A stretch of 36,372 bases of DNA from DATFKA01 sp042095835 (GTDB taxonomy: Bacteria > Bacteroidota > Bacteroidia > Chitinophagales > Saprospiraceae), in assembly GCA_042095835.1 (NCBI GenBank), contig JBELML010000055.1, positions 1 through 36,372 on the forward strand, read 5' to 3'. The translations under genes and the position numbers were made by a program. A model generated the notes under the pieces. The model was not told where the DNA came from. It did no database searches and worked only from the letters and a program-made list of their open reading frames with translations. Shown in pieces: positions 32,050-36,372 of the stretch. Position 1 is the stretch's first letter. Each line of letters opens with the position of its first letter.

Positions 32050-33285
32050 TTAATCATCAAATTCATTCTGAAGGATGGACAATACATTTTTGATGGTCTC
32101 CTCCTCAAGGTCTGTTCTACGCAAGAGCTCGTCAGCGCTGAGATTTAATACGCTACGGGCACTATCACAGCCAATTGACTTGAAGGCCTCGATCACCCAA
32201 TCTTCGATTTCATCTTTGAACTCGTCTAAATCGACATCGTCTATTTCATACTCTTCTACATTACGGAATACATCTATCTCCAAGCCCGTCAATTGACTGG
32301 CCAGTTTGATGTTCGATCCTCCTTTACCAATCGCAAGCGATACTTGATCTGGCTCCAGATAGACGTTTGCTCTAGCATTGTCTGTATCTAAGTCGATTCT
32401 TGATACAGCAGCAGGCGTCAAAGAACGCTGTATAAAGAGTGATAAATTGTTGGTGAAGTTGACGATATCAATATTCTCATTCTTCAACTCTCTTACAATT
32501 CCGTGAATACGGGAACCCTTCATACCTACACATGCACCTACCGGATCGATACGATCATCATAAGACTCTACCGCTACCTTGGCACGTTCGCCAGGTATAC
32601 GCACAATCTTTCTGATGCTGATCAGGCCATCCTCTATTTCAGGTACTTCTTGTTCCATTAGTTTCTCTAAAAATCTAGAATCTGTTCTAGACATGACTAC
32701 ACTAGGGTTGTTGTTTTTCATTTCCACTTTAGCAATCACCCCGCGTACCATATCTCCCTTTCTGAAATAATCGCCTTTGATCATTTCTGGACGAGGAAGT
32801 AACAATTCGTGGCCAGTAGCATCATCTAAAACAAGAATATCTCTCTTTAAAATCTGATGTACTTCGCCGACAATCATTTCTCCAACACGATCGACGTAGC
32901 TCTTATAGATTTCATCTTTCTCCAACTCCATGATTCTGGAAATCAGGGTTTGGCGAGCAGCCATGATGGCCCGACGTCCAAAGTCAATCAACTCCAGTTG
33001 TTCGTAGCACTCTTCACCAACTTCATAATCCTCATCGATATCAAATGCCTCAGAGATAGAAATCTGACTACGGTCATCGGTCACCTCACCATCGGGAACG
33101 ATTTCGCGTACCCGCCAGAGCTCTAAATCCCCTTTTTGGGTGTTGACGATTACATCAAAGTTTTCATCCGATCCATATTTCTTCCTGATTAAGGTGCGGA
33201 ATACATCTTCCAGCACTCTCACCATTGTAGGACGGTCTATATTTTTTCCGGACTTAAATTCCGAAAATGTATCTACCAGATTCAT
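32050..33285 (-). CDS. nusA: Transcription termination/antitermination factor NusA
   Basis: A 411-residue RNA polymerase-binding factor. The N-terminal domain (about 1-125) contains RPTMVRVLEDVFRTLIRKKY; the S1 domain (about 130-200) includes GEVHQILKRDILVLDD; two KH domains (about 205-345) include the ERAKVAVESYDDRIDPVGAC segment, GMKGSRI and the AIGKGGSNIKLASQLTG motif. A short C-terminal helix-hairpin-like tail (LSADELLRRTDLEEETIKNV) replaces the two acidic repeats of enterobacterial NusA, normal for this phylum. It lies four bases after rimP and before infB. In other bacteria NusA represses its own operon by termination. Confidence 0.97.
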   Translation of the reverse strand: MNLVDTFSEFKSGKNIDRPTMVRVLEDVFRTLIRKKYGSDENFDVIVNTQKGDLELWRVREIVPDGEVTDDRSQISISEAFDIDEDYEVGEECYEQLELIDFGRRAIMAARQTLISRIMELEKDEIYKSYVDRVGEMIVGEVHQILKRDILVLDDATGHELLLPRPEMIKGDYFRKGDMVRGVIAKVEMKNNNPSVVMSRTDSRFLEKLMEQEVPEIEDGLISIRKIVRIPGERAKVAVESYDDRIDPVGACVGMKGSRIHGIVRELKNENIDIVNFTNNLSLFIQRSLTPAAVSRIDLDTDNARANVYLEPDQVSLAIGKGGSNIKLASQLTGLEIDVFRNVEEYEIDDVDLDEFKDEIEDWVIEAFKSIGCDSARSVLNLSADELLRRTDLEEETIKNVLSILQNEFDD

Positions 33286-33289
33286 AATA

Positions 33290-33775
33290 TTATTTTTTGA
33301 ATGAAATTTTTACAGTTGCTTTTTTGATCGCAGAGTAAGGCAGCTCTAATTCTACTTGCTCCTTAATCTTCTTCTTTCCTTGCTTTCTAGTTTGCTCGAA
33401 GCTGAGGCAAATGCCCTCTTCATCAGCTTTAGTCAGTACGCCCTTTCTTTTTTTATCATCAATATCTACTTCCAACTCCAGTCTTCTGCCGATATTTTTT
33501 TTGAATTGTCTTGGCATCACCAAAGGACGATCTATTCCAGGTGATGATACTTCTAAAATATATTTTTCGCCAATCCAACCTTCCTCGTCGATGTAAGATT
33601 CTAGATACCTACTGAGTCGCTGGCATTTTCTAAAGGTCATACCTGAATCTGCATCTACAAAAACAGCTAGTTTATTGTTAGTAGGATTGTGTTTGATTTC
33701 TACAATGAAGCAATCATCGTAGTCTTCTTCCTCAAATTTTTGCGTCAATAAGTCTGTTATCTTTTCGACAATCAC
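33290..33775 (-). CDS. rimP: Ribosome maturation factor RimP
   Basis: A 161-residue protein needed for 30S subunit assembly. The N-terminal domain (about 1-85) has the DDCFIVEIKHNPTNNKLAVF pattern and the conserved YILEVSSPGIDRPL motif (about 88-101); the C-terminal SH3-like domain (about 105-158) follows. The start is GTG at 33773-33775; upstream in that area an ATG in another frame soon meets a stop. It is the first gene of rimP-nusA-infB and its leader contains the palindromic element at 33851-34009. Confidence 0.94.
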   Translation of the reverse strand: MIVEKITDLLTQKFEEEDYDDCFIVEIKHNPTNNKLAVFVDADSGMTFRKCQRLSRYLESYIDEEGWIGEKYILEVSSPGIDRPLVMPRQFKKNIGRRLELEVDIDDKKRKGVLTKADEEGICLSFEQTRKQGKKKIKEQVELELPYSAIKKATVKISFKK

Positions 33776-33850
33776 GAGCTCAAGTATTCATTTTGTTATT
33801 GGTGGCACCCCAGATTTAACTTTGTAAAGAGGTGCTCCCCAGAATGTTTA

Positions 33851-34009
33851 GTAACGGACAAGGAATAAATCTCGCATTTTGGCCGAGAAGATTTTGTTTC
33901 AAGACAAGGCAAAAAACGTAGATAATGCAGGGCATTAGCGAGGCTTTTTAACGAAGTATTGGGGCAAAAGATTCCGCCATAAATCGATAAGTTATTTTTT
34001 GATCGTTAC
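33851..34009. repeat. About 159 bp imperfect palindromic element, copy 2
   Basis: AGTAACG near 33850-33856 pairs with CGTTAC at 34004-34009, and complementarity continues inward: CAA..AATAA with TTATT..TTG, TGGC with GCCA, TTTTGTTTC with GGGGCAAAA (including G-T pairs), AAAAA/TTTTT, and the core TAATGC-AGG-GCATTA. Its core GGCAAAAAACGTA and GAGGCTTTTTAACG is the same as in the element at 5173-5330, but the outer arms differ in sequence while staying self-complementary. It lies in the divergent region between rimP and the DUF3299-like gene, and would be in the rimP leader RNA if transcription starts near 34070. Confidence 0.75.
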
Positions 34010-34018
34010 TTAGGGCAT

Positions 34019-34046
34019 AAAAAAGAGGGAACTTTTCGGTTCCCTC
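34019..34046 (-). terminator. Intrinsic terminator or attenuator in the rimP upstream region
   Basis: GAGGGAAC (34025-34032) and GTTCCCTC (34039-34046) pair perfectly over eight bases with a 6-base loop. Read on the minus strand the stem is followed at once by TTTTTT (34019-34024), a textbook intrinsic terminator. No gene lies upstream of it on that strand before the divergent plus-strand gene, so it either ends a short RNA or acts as an attenuator for rimP-nusA-infB. On the plus strand the T-run is less well placed (ACTTTTT after four bases). Confidence 0.65.
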
Positions 34047-34070
34047 AATGACTTTTTCCTATATGTGTCG

Positions 34071-34078
34071 CAAATATA
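34071..34078 (-). promoter_or_regulatory. Candidate -7 box for rimP-nusA-infB
   Basis: TATATTTG on the minus strand matches TAnnTTTG exactly. No TTG or TTTG at the expected -33 distance is visible. It lies only about 25 bases before the terminator-like hairpin at 34019-34046. Confidence 0.35.
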
Positions 34079-34181
34079 AGGGATTTTGGAGAATTATGCT
34101 AGTACCTTGAAAACATCCTCAAATGTTAGCATTATGATAAAGTAGGTTTTGATTTGCACCAAAATAGTTCCAAGTTGTTGT

Positions 34182-34189
34182 TACCTTTG
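34182..34189 (+). promoter_or_regulatory. Candidate -7 box for the DUF3299-like gene
   Basis: TACCTTTG matches TAnnTTTG and lies 26 bases before the ATG at 34216, a usual distance. The best -33-like TTTG (34153-34156) is 25 bases upstream, a little far. Confidence 0.45.
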
Positions 34190-34215
34190 TATTTCTATTT
34201 TAACGCACAATTATT

Positions 34216-34665
34216 ATGAAGAGATTATTCTTTTTATTGCTTCTCACTACTTTTACAGTGTCTACACAGGCACAAGTATCAGCTGATAATATCTGGAAAA
34301 CCTTAGCTAAGATTACTTTTGAGAAAGAGTACGACGAGATGCTTGGGTTCAAAGTTGACGTACCTGTATTCAGTGAGCAGGTGAAAAAGCTAGAAAGTGG
34401 AGAAGTAGAGGTGAAAGGGTACATTATACCAGTAGAAGGCTATAAAAACCACAAGGAATTCATCTTTTCTGCCTTCCCTTATAATATGTGTTTCTTCTGC
34501 GGCGGCGCTGGACCAGAGACGGTGATGGAAGTCTACGCCAATGAGCCAATCAAATATACTGCTGAGCCGATCATCATTCGAGGGAAATTAGAATTAAACG
34601 ATTCTGATATCAACCGCTTGATCTACGGTTTGAAGGATGCTACTTTTGTAAGAGCTGCCCAGTAG
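34216..34665 (+). CDS. Exported DUF3299-like protein
   Basis: A 149-residue protein with a signal peptide (KRLFFLLLLTTFTVSTQAQ, about 1-20). The mature part contains VEVKGYIIPVEGYKN, then PYNMCFFCGGAGPETVMEVY (about residues 93-112) and the C-terminal IIIRGKLELNDSDINRLIY. The combination of a YIIP strand, a CxxC in CFFCG and the following PETVMEV is like DUF3299 proteins, which are OB-fold-like exported proteins of unknown role, some near metal transport genes. The CxxC could bind metal or be redox active, which is inference. The GT2 gene follows seven bases after the stop. Confidence 0.75.
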   Translation: MKRLFFLLLLTTFTVSTQAQVSADNIWKTLAKITFEKEYDEMLGFKVDVPVFSEQVKKLESGEVEVKGYIIPVEGYKNHKEFIFSAFPYNMCFFCGGAGPETVMEVYANEPIKYTAEPIIIRGKLELNDSDINRLIYGLKDATFVRAAQ

Positions 34666-34672
34666 TCCGATA

Positions 34673-35446
34673 ATGGATCATGCTGTTCAAGAGGCCCTTT
34701 CTTTGGTTGTAATTACTTACAACGAGGAAGCCAATATTGCGCGCTGTCTCAAGAGCGCCCAAGAAGTAGTAGACGAAATGCTGGTGGTTGATTCCTTTTC
34801 AAACGATCGTACGGTAGAGATTGCTCAATCACTTGGAGCAAGGGTGGAGCAGCGTCCATTCTCTGGCTATATCGAGCAAAAGCGATATGCGATTAGTCAG
34901 GCCAAGTACAATCGAGTGCTAGTGCTTGATGCTGACGAGGCACTTGATCCGCAGCTCTTGAAATCGGTTATTGTAGCCAAGCAGAATTGGAGCCATGACT
35001 GCCACACGATGAACCGCATGAGTAACCTTAATGATCGTTGGATTCGGCATGGCGGATGGTATCCTGATAAGAAAATGCGGCTTTTTGATCGCCGTCAATA
35101 CGAAGTGGTCGGGATCAATCCACATGATAAATTCGTACCTCTTACTAATGCCACTCAAGCTCATCTACAGGGCGATATCCTGCATTATACGAATTCAAGT
35201 TTTGAGGATAGGATACAAACCATCAATAAATTTAGTACCGTAGCGGCCCAAGCTTTTTATGAGAAAGGCAAAAGGGGAACTTGGTTGAGGGTCTTATGCA
35301 AACCTGCCTTACGATTTTTGAGCGAGTATCTACTGCGTAGAGGTTTCCTAGATGGATTTTATGGGTTTTTTATAGCCAAGACCTCTGCTCAATACGTCTT
35401 TTATCGGGAAGTAAAATTGCTGGATTTGCATAAGCGTAAAAAATGA
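34673..35446 (+). CDS. Glycosyltransferase family 2, WaaE/KdtX-like
   Basis: A 257-residue GT-A enzyme. It begins with the GT2 fold LSLVVITYNEEANIARCL (about 8-25), then MLVVDSFSNDRTVEIA with the nucleotide-binding Asp, and VLVLDADEALD with the metal-binding DxD (about 83-93). The IEQKRYAISQAKYNRVL and later IRHGGWYPDKKMRLF segments are typical of the WaaE/KdtX group, which adds a hexose to the inner core of lipopolysaccharide. The acceptor is not proven. It is cytoplasmic and peripheral. It is co-directional with and seven bases after the exported DUF3299-like gene, and faces the DUF547 gene across a hairpin. Confidence 0.92.
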   Translation: MDHAVQEALSLVVITYNEEANIARCLKSAQEVVDEMLVVDSFSNDRTVEIAQSLGARVEQRPFSGYIEQKRYAISQAKYNRVLVLDADEALDPQLLKSVIVAKQNWSHDCHTMNRMSNLNDRWIRHGGWYPDKKMRLFDRRQYEVVGINPHDKFVPLTNATQAHLQGDILHYTNSSFEDRIQTINKFSTVAAQAFYEKGKRGTWLRVLCKPALRFLSEYLLRRGFLDGFYGFFIAKTSAQYVFYREVKLLDLHKRKK

Positions 35447-35448
35447 TA

Positions 35449-35514
35449 GAGTATGTTTAAATTTAACACTGTGCAGGGTAATGGTAGCCCAAAGTGCTGA
35501 ATTTAAACATACTC
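35449..35514. terminator. 66 bp palindrome filling the GT2-DUF547 gap
   Basis: Two 22-base arms, 35449-35470 and 35493-35514, are complementary at 20 positions (GAGTATGTTTAAATT against AATTTAAACATACTC is perfect). The 22-base interval has a further short GGG/CCC pairing. It begins two bases after the GT2 stop and ends directly at the DUF547 stop, so it probably ends both transcripts. It is unusually long and AT-rich for a terminator. Confidence 0.75.
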
Positions 35515-36282
35515 TTAATTCGTTCGCTCATTCAAAGTCCAGTTATAATCTTTGAAAGTGGTCTTCGCATCTTCCTTAATTGTTTGCTCGCTATAGATAT
35601 TCAGAAAGGCAATTCTCGAATCATAGTGGTCCTTGAAATCTAGCCAATACCATTGTAGAATTTTGGATAATTCCAACTGGTTTTCACCAATAGTATTTTT
35701 AGTAGGATCGTTGACAAAATCTTTTGCGGCTTTTTTCAATTGATCATCCAAGGTTTTTGGACAGAAAGCCTTGTTGCTGAGCTTTGGACAAGAATAGGAG
35801 GCACAGTTTACTGCAAAGTGAATCAAGGGTTGGTCAAATTTGGGACGAATAATGCCGTGCTCAATATTGTTGAGGCTATAGGCAATACCTTCGATATTGA
35901 TAAATTTAATATCGAAAACGCTGTTGATGAATGGTATACCCGATTTGATATCTTTGATGCTTGCCGTAGGGTAGTTATCTACGATGAGCTTGATGGTGAA
36001 AGCATTATAGGCATTGATCCAATAAGCCAGGCGCTCGGAGGAGGTCCAATTCTTTTCATTTGGATGGTTGGCCTGGAGGAGGTCCAAATAGCTATTGAAT
36101 TTTGTGGAGTCTTGAATGAAGCCTTGATAGTTGACCCAGCCATCTTGGTCAACGTATTCCTGTAATAGTTCATTCCAAAGTTGATGCTCAATAGGCTGTG
36201 CATCTGATGCTATGTCTTTCACTTCGCAGTTGGTTAAAAAGGTGATACAAATGATATACAATAACAATTGGTACAGACGCAT
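35515..36282 (-). CDS. DUF547 domain-containing lipoprotein
   Basis: A 255-residue exported protein. The N terminus is a lipoprotein signal (RLYQLLLYIICITFLTNC) with the lipobox LTNC (Cys 19). The DUF547 domain (about 75-220) is visible as LAYWINAYNAFTIKLIVDNY, then INNIE-type segment GIAYSLNNIEHGIIRP, and HFAVNCASYSCPKLSNKAF with two Cys. DUF547 proteins are widespread in the bacterial envelope and their activity is unknown; the conserved NAYNA and Cys-containing motif suggest an enzyme, which is speculation. It should sit at a membrane facing the periplasm. Upstream (36306 onward) lies a copy of the palindromic repeat; no promoter match is visible in the short interval. Confidence 0.92.
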   Translation of the reverse strand: MRLYQLLLYIICITFLTNCEVKDIASDAQPIEHQLWNELLQEYVDQDGWVNYQGFIQDSTKFNSYLDLLQANHPNEKNWTSSERLAYWINAYNAFTIKLIVDNYPTASIKDIKSGIPFINSVFDIKFINIEGIAYSLNNIEHGIIRPKFDQPLIHFAVNCASYSCPKLSNKAFCPKTLDDQLKKAAKDFVNDPTKNTIGENQLELSKILQWYWLDFKDHYDSRIAFLNIYSEQTIKEDAKTTFKDYNWTLNERTN

Positions 36283-36305
36283 ATGTCTTAATTTTTAGGA
36301 TAAGG

Positions 36306-36372
36306 AAGCTGTTTAATGTTTCCTTGTTGGGCTATCAAAAACATCTTTTAAGGCTACTCTTCGTTAAAAAGC
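36306..36372. repeat. Palindromic element, copy 3 (one arm, cut by window end)
   Basis: From AAGCT at 36306 to the window end the sequence is the reverse complement of 5264-5330 with only a few changes (for example AATGTTTCC for AAAGTTTCC), including TTGTTGGGCTATC, AAAACATCTTTTAAGGCTA and CGTTAAAAAGC. It is the outer and middle part of one arm; the core and second arm should lie beyond the window. It is upstream of the DUF547 gene. Confidence 0.85.

Overview
The window looks like a chromosomal segment of a Bacteroidota bacterium, most likely of the Saprospiria/Saprospiraceae type. This is inferred from protein style (secreted S9 peptidase, SPOR-domain protein, DUF547 lipoprotein, MsrB-before-MsrA order, alanine/proline-rich IF-2), from weak or absent Shine-Dalgarno sequences, and from intergenic matches to the Bacteroidota -7 box TAnnTTTG. 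There is no phage, insertion sequence, CRISPR array, rRNA or tRNA gene that I can see. Nearly all of it is housekeeping or ordinary accessory metabolism; the unusual content is mainly in one coding frame break and in the intergenic DNA.

Layout. 1-126: tail of an unknown gene. 386-847: Lrp/AsnC regulator. 852-5015 (minus strand): ArnT-like glycosyltransferase, SulP transporter, and a methionine sulfoxide reductase B/A pair joined across a frame break at a run of nine A. 5364-6281: orphan coiled-coil protein, convergent with a DCC thiol oxidoreductase. 6739-14102 (minus strand): an RND efflux locus read marR, adaptor, RND pump, deoxyribonucleotidase, GtrA-like protein, TolC. 14248-16583: small ferredoxin-like enzyme and a SPOR protein. 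16584-21447: arabinose-5-phosphate isomerase, recQ-aroQ, a small exported protein, rnpA. 21557-24861: radC, mscL, S9 peptidase. 24919-28597: TolC-type protein, copper P-type ATPase and a small HMA protein, a probable copper-efflux operon. 28658-33775 (minus strand): rimP-nusA-infB. 34216-36282: secreted DUF3299-like protein, GT2 glycosyltransferase, DUF547 lipoprotein.

Points of interest. (1) msrB and msrA are in different frames, the msrA frame has no start codon before its catalytic Cys, and both overlap at an A9 run suitable for -1 slippage, so a fused MsrB-MsrA is probably made by slippage, or the run is miscounted. (2) A family of about 158 bp near-complete palindromes occurs at 5173-5330, 33851-34009 and (half) 36306-36372; the two complete copies keep the core sequence but have different, still self-complementary arms. 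(3) A 14 bp palindrome occurs both at the marR start and at the marR/adaptor boundary, a likely MarR operator pair. (4) Three short intergenic tracts are tandem repeats with the same 16 bp period but different unit sequences. (5) The rimP-nusA-infB operon has a terminator-like hairpin in its leader and a long hairpin plus possible promoter between nusA and infB.
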